Made by a program: the position numbers and the translations under genes. This document shows, piece by piece, positions 8,551-17,542 of a stretch of 64,000 nt of DNA. Source of the DNA: Actinomadura pelletieri DSM 43383 (GTDB lineage: Bacteria; Actinomycetota; Actinomycetes; Streptosporangiales; Streptosporangiaceae); contig NZ_RBWU01000005.1 in assembly GCF_003634705.1 (NCBI RefSeq), positions 620,001 to 684,000 of the forward strand. The letters run 5' to 3'. The notes under the pieces were generated by a model. It did no database searches and was not told where the DNA came from. It saw only the letters and a list, made by a program, of their open reading frames with translations. The stretch's first letter is position 1. Each line of letters opens with the position of its first letter.

Positions 8551-9204
8551 CTACGGGCAGGTCCTCCACTTGAAGTGGTAGACCGTCTTGATGCTGCCGT
8601 CCGTCGAGTCCATCGTGATGAAGCTGGTCTTCGTCTTGTCCGTGGGCGCGGTCACACGCAGCTCGGTGTTGATGTTGAAGTTGCGCAGCTCACCACAGGG
8701 CTTCCAGATGAGTTCCTCGATCGGGACGAGGTCGGTCTCCTGCCAGTTGTCGTCCTTGGGGCCCTTCAGGCCGCTCTCGACGGAGCCGCCCCTCGTCATG
8801 CCCTGGAAGTAGTAGCTCGCCTTCATGGTGGCGTTCGAGCCCTTTTCCAGGAAGGCGTAGCCGCGGTAGTCCACCTTCGCGATCGCGTAGGTGAAGCCCT
8901 GGGGGACGTGCACCTTCATGTTGATCTGGCAGTTCTTCCGCATGTCCAGGGGCTTGGACTGACCGCCGGCCTGCGCCATGTAGTCGCTGTAGGTGACGGT
9001 GAAGGCTTCCTTGTCCGGGGACAGGGCGACGGCGGCGGTGCCGATGGGGCAGCCGGATCCGTTGACCGTCGCGATCTCGATCGTGACGCCCGAGGGGCCA
9101 CGTTCGAGCAGACGGCCGCCGGACGCCGCGGCGGGGGAGACGGACGCCGCTGTCAGGGCCATGGCGGCGGCTGCCGCGGCGGAAATTGCGATCCCTTTAC
9201 GCAT
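8551..9204 (-). CDS. Secreted DUF4360 protein, paralogue of the following gene
   Basis: 217 residues, DUF4360, closely similar along its length to the 7866-8504 product (shared SDYMAQAGG, RKNCQ, IPQGFTYAIA/VPQGFTYAIA, YYFQGM, LRNFNINTELRV). The signal peptide ends near SPAAASGG. The four-cysteine pattern is kept. The ATG at 9204 follows GAAGAGGAATCAC, a good ribosome-binding site. A consensus-like promoter lies about 115 nt upstream, so this is the first gene of the pair. Codon use matches the neighbours. This is local gene duplication with moderate divergence; the role is unknown. Confidence 0.92.
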   Translation of the reverse strand: MRKGIAISAAAAAAMALTAASVSPAAASGGRLLERGPSGVTIEIATVNGSGCPIGTAAVALSPDKEAFTVTYSDYMAQAGGQSKPLDMRKNCQINMKVHVPQGFTYAIAKVDYRGYAFLEKGSNATMKASYYFQGMTRGGSVESGLKGPKDDNWQETDLVPIEELIWKPCGELRNFNINTELRVTAPTDKTKTSFITMDSTDGSIKTVYHFKWRTCP

Positions 9205-9320
9205 GTGATTCCTCTTCGCTGGGAGTTGACGCTTCTTCTTCGGCGACCGAAGAGGCGAGTACCGGCAATCCGGATTAAATCGGTACTCGTCGATGGATGT
9301 TGATCCAGGATCTGAATGGA

Positions 9321-9349
9321 GCGTAACTTTCACCCCAGGGGCTGTCAAT
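9321..9349 (-). promoter_or_regulatory. Sigma-70-type promoter for the DUF4360 pair
   Basis: On the minus strand: TTGACA (9349-9344), 17-bp spacer, TACGCT (9326-9321). The predicted start near 9313 gives a leader of about 110 nt before the ATG. This is the clearest vegetative-type promoter in the window. Confidence 0.65.
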
Positions 9350-9918
9350 CACCGGTTTTTAACTTTTCTTGACCTGGCGTTCAATGGTCCGGCGGCGCGG
9401 CATCATCAAACTTGATCATCGATTATCGAACGTCAATACCATTCTTTTCACAAGGACCGTTCCAAGATCGCGTCCGGTAATGGAAAAAGCCCGCTGCCCT
9501 GGATACGGAGGCGACCCCCGGCACGGACATCGGGTCCGGCGGCCCGCGTTGTGGACGTGGACAAAGACGAGTTGGAAACATGAACGGGCCGCGCTCGGGC
9601 CGCTCCGGGGCGTACGCCCGGGTGGCGGCGGTGGACATCGGCGCCCGGCATCGCCGCCAGGGCCGTCGGATCGGGCGCGGGGCGGGTCGGAACAGCCATT
9701 CCGTGATGCGTCGGACGCCCAATTGGCTGATGATCGATCCTATTGTTAGGGCAAGCCTCGCCATTGGACAAGGCCAAAATGCGCGAACCCCGATGCCGTC
9801 GATCGACGACAAGATCAGCTTTGCGGACGCAATACGCTCCGGTCACAATGTGCCGGGGAGTGCGTGCAGTCCGTGGAGCGGTGCGCGGCCGGTGGGCGGT
9901 GAATCCGTGAAATGAAGG
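9350..9918. other. Non-coding gap of about 570 bp
   Basis: Nothing here looks like a gene. The segment includes AT-richer patches (9355-9380, 9405-9455) that stand out from the surrounding GC. Short open frames exist on both strands but lose GC-rich third positions and have no ribosome-binding sites or family resemblance. The 3' end of the ABC operon lies at its right border. Confidence 0.6.
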
Positions 9919-10641
9919 TCAGGCGGCGGCTTCCGTCGTCCTGCCGTCCTCCAGGTGGAGAACGCGGTCGGCCTCGGCGAGAAGTGCCTCGTCGTGGGTG
10001 GCGACAAGGACGGTGACGCCCTCGCTGGAAACGACGGCGCGGAGCAGCGGCATGATCGCGGCGGCGGTCTCGGAATCGAGCTGGCCGGTCGGTTCGTCGG
10101 CGAGCAGGAGGCGGGGGCGGTTGGCGAGGGCGCGGGCGATGGCCACACGCTGGCGCTGGCCGCCGGAGAGTTCGTAGGGGCGCTGGGCGGCGTGGTCGGC
10201 GAGACCGACCAGGGCCAGCAGGAGCCGGACGCGTTCGTCGCGCTCGGCGGGCGGCGTGCGGACGAGGCGCAGCGGAACCTCGACGTTCTCGGCGGCGGAC
10301 AGGACGGGTATCAGGCCGTGCGACTGGAAGACGAACCCGATGTGGTCGCGGCGGAGGGCGAGCAGATCGTTCTCGCCGAGGGCGCCGATGTCGCGGCCGG
10401 CGACGCGGACGGTGCCGCCGTCCGGGGAGTCCAGGCCGCCGATCAGGTTGAGCAGGGTGGTCTTCCCGGACCCCGATCGGCCCTTGATCGCGACGAGTTC
10501 ACCGGGGGCGACGGTGAAGGACGCGCCGCGCAGGGCCGGAACCTCGATCTCGCCGGTGCGATAGGTGCGGGTCAGCGCCTCCACCGCGACCATCGGCTCG
10601 TGCAAGGGCCCACTCGTGGGCTCGCTCGTGGGTTCGGTCAT
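9919..10641 (-). CDS. ABC transporter ATPase, MacB/LolD type
   Basis: 240 residues. Nucleotide-binding subunit with Walker A GRSGSGKTTLLN, Q-loop region GFVFQSHGL, signature ELSGGQRQRVAIARAL, Walker B LLLADEPTGQLD and switch His in VATHDEAL. It belongs to the subfamily that powers FtsX/MacB-type permeases, which drive mechanotransmission or lipoprotein/peptide export rather than classical import. Last gene of a four-gene operon; its ATG overlaps the previous stop by 4 nt (ATGA). The N-terminal tail (about 15 residues, TEPTSEPTSGP) is a short degenerate repeat. Confidence 0.93.
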   Translation of the reverse strand: MTEPTSEPTSGPLHEPMVAVEALTRTYRTGEIEVPALRGASFTVAPGELVAIKGRSGSGKTTLLNLIGGLDSPDGGTVRVAGRDIGALGENDLLALRRDHIGFVFQSHGLIPVLSAAENVEVPLRLVRTPPAERDERVRLLLALVGLADHAAQRPYELSGGQRQRVAIARALANRPRLLLADEPTGQLDSETAAAIMPLLRAVVSSEGVTVLVATHDEALLAEADRVLHLEDGRTTEAAA

Positions 10642-11567
10642 GGGGCGTCCTCGCGGTCGGGCCGGACGGCGACATGGTCGGGTTCCAGGTCGAGGCGGAC
10701 GCGGTCCCGCATGTCGAGGGCCTCGGTGAACGCCTTCGGGAGCTGGACGCGGCCGGCCCGGTCGAGGACGGCGTACTCCTCGGCGGTACGGGTGCCGTCG
10801 CCCGCGGCGCGGCGGCGGACCTCGCTGCTGGTGCGGCCGTCACGGATGCCGACGGTGCGGTCGACGCGTTCGGACACCTGCGCGTCATGGGTGACGACGA
10901 CGGTGGTGGTGCCGAGTTCCTCGTTGACGCGGCGCAGCGCGGCGAAGACGTCGGCGGCGGTCGCGGTGTCGAGTTCGCCGGTGGGTTCGTCGGCGAGGAC
11001 GACATGGGGTTCGTTGGCGACGGCCACGGCGATGGCGATGCGCTGCTGCTGCCCGCCGGACAGTTCCGCGGGACGGCGTCCGGCGCAGTCGCCGACGCCG
11101 AGCATGCCGAGGAGTTCGGCGGCGCGGGTGGCGCGGACGCGCCGGGACCGTCCCGCGAACCGCATGGGCAGCTCGACGTTCTGCGCGGCGGTCAGGTACG
11201 GGAGCAGGTTGCGGGACGTCTGCTGCCAGATGAAGCCGACCTGTTCGCGGCGGAACCGGAGCCGTTCCCTGGACGTCATCGTGAGCAGGTCGGATCCGGC
11301 GACGCGGGCGACGCCCGCGGTCGGAACGTCCAGGCCGGAAAGGATGTGCAGCAGCGTGGACTTGCCGGAGCCGGACGCGCCGACGATCGCGACCAGCTCA
11401 CCCGGGTCGACGAGCAGGTCCAGGCCCTGGAGCGCGACGACCTCGATGCCGTCGGCCTTGTAGATGCGGACCAGATTGTCGCAGACGATATGGGCGCCCT
11501 CCCCGTACACCGGGCCGCGTTCGGCGGCGCGGCGTTCCAGTTCGGCCAGGTCGGGTGTGCGGTTCAT
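10638..11567 (-). CDS. ABC transporter ATPase with AbrB-like C-terminal tail
   Basis: 309 residues. The core ATPase occupies residues about 27-250, with Walker A GASGSGKSTLLH, signature ELSGGQQQRIAIAVAV, Walker B VVLADEPTGELD and VVVTHDAQV. It is followed by about 60 extra residues; EYAVLDRAGRVQLPKAFTEA within them resembles the swapped-hairpin AbrB/SpoVT-type domain (V/L-D-x-x-GRVxLPK). The extension could mediate dimerisation or DNA binding; this is inference. Third gene of the exporter operon, 1 nt after the permease stop. Having two different ATPases suggests a heterodimeric nucleotide-binding core, as with two different permeases. Confidence 0.92.
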   Translation of the reverse strand: MNRTPDLAELERRAAERGPVYGEGAHIVCDNLVRIYKADGIEVVALQGLDLLVDPGELVAIVGASGSGKSTLLHILSGLDVPTAGVARVAGSDLLTMTSRERLRFRREQVGFIWQQTSRNLLPYLTAAQNVELPMRFAGRSRRVRATRAAELLGMLGVGDCAGRRPAELSGGQQQRIAIAVAVANEPHVVLADEPTGELDTATAADVFAALRRVNEELGTTTVVVTHDAQVSERVDRTVGIRDGRTSSEVRRRAAGDGTRTAEEYAVLDRAGRVQLPKAFTEALDMRDRVRLDLEPDHVAVRPDREDAP

Positions 11568-11568
11568 G

Positions 11569-14142
11569 TCACTCCCCCGTTCTGAGGACGGTGCCGGGGC
11601 GGGTGTCGTGGACGCGGTCGACGGCGACGGCCGCGGCGGCGGCGAGCAGCAGCGCGCCGAGCAGCCCGAGCAGCGCGGCCGGGCCGGGCACGTGGGCGGT
11701 GACGGCATGGCCGCCGGTGTAGGGATCCAGGTCCACGGCCGGGCCGGTGATCTCCGGCAGCAGCAGGCCCAACGCCCACCCGGCGCCGACGGCGCAGAGC
11801 AGCACGGGCGCGATCTCCACGAGGGCGAGGCCGTGGCTCTGCCGGCGGCTGAGGCCGAGGGCGCGCAGGTGCGCGACGGTGCGGCCCCGGGCGCGGGCTC
11901 CGACGATCAGAACGAGCAGGACGGCGAGCAGCCCGAACACGCCGCTGATGAGCGCGCCGTTCCGGAACGTCTCCCGGACGACGGACACCAGCGGCATGCC
12001 GGTCATGTCGCGCAGGACGTCCCGCCGCATGACGATCTCGCGGCCCGGCGCGGCGGCGCTCAGCGCACGGGCGTCCAGGTCGTGTCCGGTGACGAAGACC
12101 TGTGACGGGAATCCCGTGGCGGTCGCGACGGTGTCGAACGGGACGACGAAGAACGGGCTGTTCGGGGATCGTCCCGGGAAGTGGTCGATGACGTGGGGCG
12201 ACGTGATCTGGATCGGGTCCATGCCGGACCGGCTGAGCGTCACCGCGCCGGAGCCGAGGCCCCGGGCGGCGAGCGGAGACGCCAGCACGCCGCTCGCCGG
12301 GACGCCGGGGACGTCCGGTGCCAGCGCCCGGTAGGCGGCGAGGTCCGCGCCGACGACGGTCATCGGCGCCGTGTTCGACGCGGTCGTCACGACGTCGATG
12401 ACGCGGACGCGAACGGCGCCCGTCACACCCGGCACGGCGCGGATCCGGCGCAGGCCCGCCTCGTCCAGCGGACCGGCCTCGATGCGGGCGTCGGCGCCGA
12501 CCTCGGCCCAGGACGCGCGTTCCTGCCCGTCCCGCAGCGCGGTGTCGACGGTCGCGGTGAATCCGGCGACGCTGGCGGCGAGCAACAGCACGACCAGCGG
12601 AAGGACGCCGACGAGGCTCTGCCGGGAGGCACGCGCCAGACCGAGGAAGGCGACCGCGCCGCGACGGCGCCGCAGGAACGGGCCCGCGGCGCGCAGCAGG
12701 TACGGGTAGGCGCGCAGCACGAGCACCGCGAGCGCGACGCCGAGCAGCACCGGCACGGCGCTGATCAGCGGGTCGGCCGCGGCGCCCCCGCCGCGCCGCC
12801 GCAGCAGCACGACGGAGCCGACGGCGACCGCGACGAGCATGGCCTCCAGGACGGGCCGCCGCCGCGTCGGCCGCGCCGCGCCGAGGTCGTCCCGGTGGCC
12901 GGACGACGATTCCAGCCCGCCGCCCCGTTCCCGCAGCACCATCGCCCCGGACAGGATGAGAACGGCCGCGACCAGCACCCCGACCGCGAGGGCCGAGCCG
13001 TACTGCGGCGGCCCGGCGTTCGCCCAACGTCCCACCGCGTAACCGAGGGCACCGGCCGGGACGACGGCGAGCGCCGTCACCCCGCAGACGGGCATGGCGA
13101 GTTGCCGCAGCGACGCGCCGCGCGCCCGCATCGTCCCGAGGACGGGCCGCAGCCGCTCACCGAGGAGCCCGGCGGCCAGCAGCAGCACCCCGGCCGCGAC
13201 GGCGACGAGCCCGCCGAACGCCAGACCGAGCACGGACCGGGCCGCGTGGAGGCGACTCTTGTACTCCTCAAGCCGCTTGTCCAGCACGGTCTCCACCGTG
13301 GCGGGGAACACGCCGGGCAGACCATGGACCTTGGATCGGTACGCCTCCACGTCTTCGGCCATCGCCATCGCGTCGTCCATGGTGACGACTTCGGAGCGGA
13401 TCGGGAAGCGCCAGGTGAAGGTGAGCTGCCTGCGCGGGTTCCGGACGAGGCGGCTGTACTCCTGCGATTCGATCAGCGCGCTACCGAAGTCGGCCTCCGT
13501 TCCCATCTTGTCGATGACGATGCGCTGGGCCTTCAGCAGGCTGGGACGCGGCGTCCAGTACGGGTCGGCCGCGTTCTTCGCCTCGTACACGCCGACGATC
13601 CGGGCGGGCAGCGGATCGTCGGGAAGATTCTCGTCGAGGAGGACGAGCGGGTCGCCCGGCCGTCGGCGGGTCCGGTCGGCGAAGCTCTTGGAGATCATGA
13701 CGCCGATCTCGGCGGCGCGCGGGAGGTCGGCGTCCCGGGCCATGCGCACGATCCGGATCCGCTCGGCCGCGCCCTCGTCCCAGGTCAGCGTGATCAGCTG
13801 CGGCGAGGACGCCAGCGTCTCCATCAGCCGGGCCGTGCTGATCGACGGCTCGGGTTCACCGGTGGCGCGGCGCAGGGAGGGCGGCAGGTAGGTCTGCCAG
13901 GTCGTCGCGTGCACCTGCATCTCCGGGGCCGACGCGATCAGGCTCGTCGCGATCGGACCCGCCGCTTTGCCCTCCACGCGCAGGTCGGTGCCCTCGACCG
14001 CGTCCTCTGCGGCACGGTCGTATCCGGTCGCCGTCCGGGACGGGACGACGACCGCGAGCACCGCCGCCACCAACATCAACACGGCCAGGGCGCCGAGCGG
14101 CGCCAGATGCGCGCGGGCCGACCGTAGCGCGGGCCCCCTCAC
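11569..14142 (-). CDS. FtsX/MacB-type ABC permease (second permease)
   Basis: About 857 residues. One N-terminal membrane segment (LAPLGALAVLMLVAAVLAVVV), then a large extracytoplasmic domain, then a membrane cluster (VLGLAFGGLVAVAAGVLLLA onward), a second extracellular segment, and a final group of helices ending DRVHDTRPGTVLRTGE. The architecture is a double FtsX core. The GTG at 14142 overlaps the stop of the upstream permease by 4 nt (GTGA). Together with that permease it probably forms a heterodimeric channel that couples ATP hydrolysis to extrusion or signalling across the membrane. The substrate is unknown. Earlier in-frame sequence up to 14700 is out of register with the overlapping permease and is not coding. 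Confidence 0.88.
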   Translation of the reverse strand: MRGPALRSARAHLAPLGALAVLMLVAAVLAVVVPSRTATGYDRAAEDAVEGTDLRVEGKAAGPIATSLIASAPEMQVHATTWQTYLPPSLRRATGEPEPSISTARLMETLASSPQLITLTWDEGAAERIRIVRMARDADLPRAAEIGVMISKSFADRTRRRPGDPLVLLDENLPDDPLPARIVGVYEAKNAADPYWTPRPSLLKAQRIVIDKMGTEADFGSALIESQEYSRLVRNPRRQLTFTWRFPIRSEVVTMDDAMAMAEDVEAYRSKVHGLPGVFPATVETVLDKRLEEYKSRLHAARSVLGLAFGGLVAVAAGVLLLAAGLLGERLRPVLGTMRARGASLRQLAMPVCGVTALAVVPAGALGYAVGRWANAGPPQYGSALAVGVLVAAVLILSGAMVLRERGGGLESSSGHRDDLGAARPTRRRPVLEAMLVAVAVGSVVLLRRRGGGAAADPLISAVPVLLGVALAVLVLRAYPYLLRAAGPFLRRRRGAVAFLGLARASRQSLVGVLPLVVLLLAASVAGFTATVDTALRDGQERASWAEVGADARIEAGPLDEAGLRRIRAVPGVTGAVRVRVIDVVTTASNTAPMTVVGADLAAYRALAPDVPGVPASGVLASPLAARGLGSGAVTLSRSGMDPIQITSPHVIDHFPGRSPNSPFFVVPFDTVATATGFPSQVFVTGHDLDARALSAAAPGREIVMRRDVLRDMTGMPLVSVVRETFRNGALISGVFGLLAVLLVLIVGARARGRTVAHLRALGLSRRQSHGLALVEIAPVLLCAVGAGWALGLLLPEITGPAVDLDPYTGGHAVTAHVPGPAALLGLLGALLLAAAAAVAVDRVHDTRPGTVLRTGE

Positions 14143-17100
14143 CGGTCCTCCCCCACGCGGCTTCCCGCACCGACGTCTCGGCGACGCAACGCGGCGAACA
14201 ACGGCAGCAGTACCAGCCCGAGCACCACGGTCACCCCGACGATCATCGCGAGCAGCACGGGCCACTGCACGACGGCCTCGGCGGGCGGGTAGGGCCGCGC
14301 GGCCCGCACGCCGACCACGATGTGCGGGACGGCGAGACGCGCCACGACCAGGCCGAGGACCGTCCCGCCGAGCAGGCCCAACGCGACCAGATATGCCTGT
14401 TCGATCGCGAGCATCCCGGCGACCTGCCGGGACCGGACCCCGAGGATCCGCAGCACGGCGAACTCGCGGGCCCGTTCCCCGGCCGTCACCGCCGCGTTCA
14501 CCACGAACGCGATGACGGCGAAGACGAGCCCGGTGCCGAAGCCGAGGACGAGGGCGCTCTGGAGGCCCGCGCCGAGCGGGGCGTCGCGGAGCCGGGTGCG
14601 CAGCGCGGCCCGGTCGGCCTCGACCCTGCCCCGGCCGGGGTGGGCGGCGAGGACGCGCACGGCGGCGCCGGTGCGACCGCCCCGAACCGACGCCCACCAT
14701 TCGCCCGGCGTGAGGTCCGCCGGGTCGGCGCCACTGACGGCGAGCCGCCGTTCGGTCACGGTGGGCAGGTCGATCAGGGCGCCCGGTTCGTCGACTGGGA
14801 CGCTCGGCAGCGCCGGAACGACCCCCACGACATCGATGCGCTGATCGCCGCCGGTAGCGCTGACGGTGACGGTGGAACCGACGCCGACCTGGGCGCGCTC
14901 GGCCATCGCCCGGGTGATGACGCCGGGAACGGACGGCCGCCGGTCCGGGCTCGCCGGGTCATGGGACGGCGCCGCGGACGTGGCGAGCATCGCGTGGGCC
15001 TCCTGCCCGAGGACGGGGATGTACTCGTGCGACGTCCAGAAACGGTCCCGTTCGTGCGGGGTCGCCGGGAGGGACAGCCGCAGCAGCCCGCGCGGCAGGT
15101 CGGCGGCGGTGGGGACGGCCTTCGGCGACGTGTCGCCCGCCGTCCAGCCGAAGGCGTCCCAACGCCCGCCCGCCGGAGGAGTCGCGCCGTGGACGCGCAG
15201 GAGGTCGAGTTCGAGCGGACCGGCGACGGGGTTGAGGTCATAGAAGTAATGCAGGCCGCGGACCGACAGCGGGTAGGCGAGGGCGCCACCCGGCCCGGCC
15301 AGGGCGGCGGCGTCCAACGTGAGGGTGCGCGTGCGGCCATCGGCGGGAACAACGGGCAGCGGCACCTGTTGAGCGAGACCATGGGCGTCCACCACGGTCA
15401 CCGCGAACCGAAACGGAGTACCGGCCGGTGGCGCCTGATCCCTCAGCCCACCGGGAACCGGCCCCACACGCCGCAAGCGCAGATCGAGGCTCAGCCGTCC
15501 CGGCCGTCCTTCGACAGTCAGCGCCGGAATGGCGGGGCGCGCCTTCGCCAGTTCGTCGAGCCGCATTCCCCGCCGCAGATCGGGCCGAACGCGCAGCACC
15601 GGACCGAGCGCCCGAACGTCCACGCCGAGGACGGACACCGAAGCGTCGCCGACCTCGGCGTCCATCCGCAGAACCGCGGTCGTGGACGTGACGCCGGGCA
15701 ACGCCGCGAACCGTCCGCCCATGCCGAGCGGCACGGGGTTCGCGGTGGGATCCTTACCGACCAGCCGCAGGTCGGCGCCGCTCTGGAAGTCGGCCTGGTC
15801 GACCTGCGACCGGCGCCAGGTCGCCATCGTCGTCACCGACAGCACCCCCACGGCCATCGCCATGGCGAGCAACAACACCGGCCCCGCGTACCGGAGGCGG
15901 CGCCGACCGACCTGCCGTGTGCCCAGGACGGCGATGAGCCCCGGCCCCAGCCGCGTGGCGGCCCGCTCGGCGACACCACAGACAGGCGGCAGCAGCCGAA
16001 GCGTGAGCACACTTCCGGCGAGCAACGCCAAAGCCGGAGCGGAGACTATGACGGGGTCCACCCCCGCAGCGGCATTCACCCCCGCGGCCCCGTACCGACC
16101 GAGCTGCCAGACCGCGAGCCCGGCGACCAGCAACAGGGCGAGGTCGACACCCGACCCGAGCAGCCCACGCGGGGGCCGCCCGATCCCGGACTGCACCTCG
16201 ACGAACGTCCGGTCGGCACTCCGCAGCGCAGGAGTCGTCAAGGTGACCGCGCACGCCACCGCCACCACCACCGACACGCCCCACAACGGCACGAGCGGAC
16301 CCGCGTCCAGCCGTAGCCCGGCGCCCCGAACGGCCGGGGCATACCCGGCGAGGCGCAGCAGCGGCCCGGCGAGCAGCGGCCCGAACACCGCCGCGGGCAG
16401 CACGATCAGCAGACCCTCGGTGAGTCCAAGGACGGCGAGCTGCCGCTTCCCGATGCCGCGGGTGCGCAGCAGCGCGACCTCTCCGCGCCTGCGATCGCCC
16501 ATCAGCCGGGCGACGAGCAGCCACGCGCATCCGGCGAGCAGGACGAGCTGAATGATCGGGATGAGCATGGTGGACCGGGCGACGAGCACCGCGTCGTTCA
16601 GCTGCCGAGCCAGCTCCGACAGCCGCGTGACGATGACGAACTGCGTCCCTTCGCCCGTCGCCGCGAAGGCGTCATCGGCCCCGGCGAGCCGCGCGCGAAG
16701 CGGTTCGAGATCGTCGACATCGAGACGGCTCAGGTCGGGCAACACCGTGAACCGTGCGTCCAGCCCGGACCCGTTGAACCGCTGAGCGAACACCCCCGGC
16801 GGCACCACGAACGGCCCATAAGTCGTGTAGTCGAGCTTCTCAACACCAGCGGTGAGAAGCCGATCGTCCTGCCAGAAGTAATCGTCCGGGTCGGACACAT
16901 CGAACAGCCCGACAACCCGGACCTTGACCACCGCGTCCCGGTCAACACGCCCACGCAGAGTAAGCAGGTCGTTGACCCTGACATCGATGGCGCGTGCCGC
17001 CGCCCCCGACAACACCGCCTCGATCTCACGCCCACCCTCACGAGCCCAGCGTCCACCGATGAGCCGCGCATGCCTCTCGATCCCGGTGTGGGTGGCGAAC

Positions 17101-17453
17101 GCCGTCAACTCCGGATGGTCGCTCTTCTCCTGCCCTGGAAGCGTGTAGGTGTCGCTCCGCGCACTCATCGACACCGACAGCGGAACGTCCCCATGAATAC
17201 GCTGGAGCGTCCGCTCGACCTGGGCGCGCACCTGGTCAAGCCGACGGGCGGGCACATGCGTCCCGACGGTCGTCCCCGCCGTCTCGAACGTGGCGTCCGC
17301 AAGAGTACGCCGCAGCCCGTCACGGGTGACCGAGCCGGTATAGCCGACGAGAGCGGCAAGAACGGTGGTGGCGAACAAGGCGGTCGCACACGCCGCGAGG
17401 ACGAGCGACCGGTCACCGGCCATCCGGCTGAGCACCAACCCCCGACGCCTCAC
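14139..17453 (-). CDS. FtsX/MacB-type ABC permease (first permease)
   Basis: 1104 residues, GTG start. The first membrane helix is at residues about 17-40 (LVLAACATALFATTVLAALV), followed by a large extracellular domain, a central block of several helices (TMLIPIIQLVLLAGCAWLLV onward), a second large exterior domain with YTLPG-like and carbohydrate-binding-like beta segments, and a terminal FtsX domain with VLRILGVRSRQVAGMLAIEQAYLVA. First gene of the four-gene operon. No regulator is encoded with it; the AfsR-like gene directly upstream is on the same strand, 90 nt away. Exporters of this size in actinomycetes often handle antimicrobial peptides or cell-envelope stress, but nothing here proves this. 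Confidence 0.9.
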   Translation of the reverse strand: MRRRGLVLSRMAGDRSLVLAACATALFATTVLAALVGYTGSVTRDGLRRTLADATFETAGTTVGTHVPARRLDQVRAQVERTLQRIHGDVPLSVSMSARSDTYTLPGQEKSDHPELTAFATHTGIERHARLIGGRWAREGGREIEAVLSGAAARAIDVRVNDLLTLRGRVDRDAVVKVRVVGLFDVSDPDDYFWQDDRLLTAGVEKLDYTTYGPFVVPPGVFAQRFNGSGLDARFTVLPDLSRLDVDDLEPLRARLAGADDAFAATGEGTQFVIVTRLSELARQLNDAVLVARSTMLIPIIQLVLLAGCAWLLVARLMGDRRRGEVALLRTRGIGKRQLAVLGLTEGLLIVLPAAVFGPLLAGPLLRLAGYAPAVRGAGLRLDAGPLVPLWGVSVVVAVACAVTLTTPALRSADRTFVEVQSGIGRPPRGLLGSGVDLALLLVAGLAVWQLGRYGAAGVNAAAGVDPVIVSAPALALLAGSVLTLRLLPPVCGVAERAATRLGPGLIAVLGTRQVGRRRLRYAGPVLLLAMAMAVGVLSVTTMATWRRSQVDQADFQSGADLRLVGKDPTANPVPLGMGGRFAALPGVTSTTAVLRMDAEVGDASVSVLGVDVRALGPVLRVRPDLRRGMRLDELAKARPAIPALTVEGRPGRLSLDLRLRRVGPVPGGLRDQAPPAGTPFRFAVTVVDAHGLAQQVPLPVVPADGRTRTLTLDAAALAGPGGALAYPLSVRGLHYFYDLNPVAGPLELDLLRVHGATPPAGGRWDAFGWTAGDTSPKAVPTAADLPRGLLRLSLPATPHERDRFWTSHEYIPVLGQEAHAMLATSAAPSHDPASPDRRPSVPGVITRAMAERAQVGVGSTVTVSATGGDQRIDVVGVVPALPSVPVDEPGALIDLPTVTERRLAVSGADPADLTPGEWWASVRGGRTGAAVRVLAAHPGRGRVEADRAALRTRLRDAPLGAGLQSALVLGFGTGLVFAVIAFVVNAAVTAGERAREFAVLRILGVRSRQVAGMLAIEQAYLVALGLLGGTVLGLVVARLAVPHIVVGVRAARPYPPAEAVVQWPVLLAMIVGVTVVLGLVLLPLFAALRRRDVGAGSRVGEDR

Positions 17454-17542
17454 GACCGTTCATGATCATTCACGCCCGGGAACGTCACAAGGGCTCGTGC
17501 CGTTTCTGTGCCGTATCGCAACACACTTGCAATACGAACAAA

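Noticed and set aside
9745-9765. IdeR/DmdR-like iron box near TTAGGGCAAGCC
   Set aside because: Only about half of the consensus matches and no iron gene is adjacent.
9580-9915. Small open frame in the gap before the ABC operon
   Set aside because: Codon bias is lost in the second half, no ribosome-binding site, no recognisable family.
12181-14127. Plus-strand frame of 648 codons opposite the FtsX permeases
   Set aside because: Arg/His/Gly-rich composition typical of antisense frames in GC-rich DNA; no start signal.
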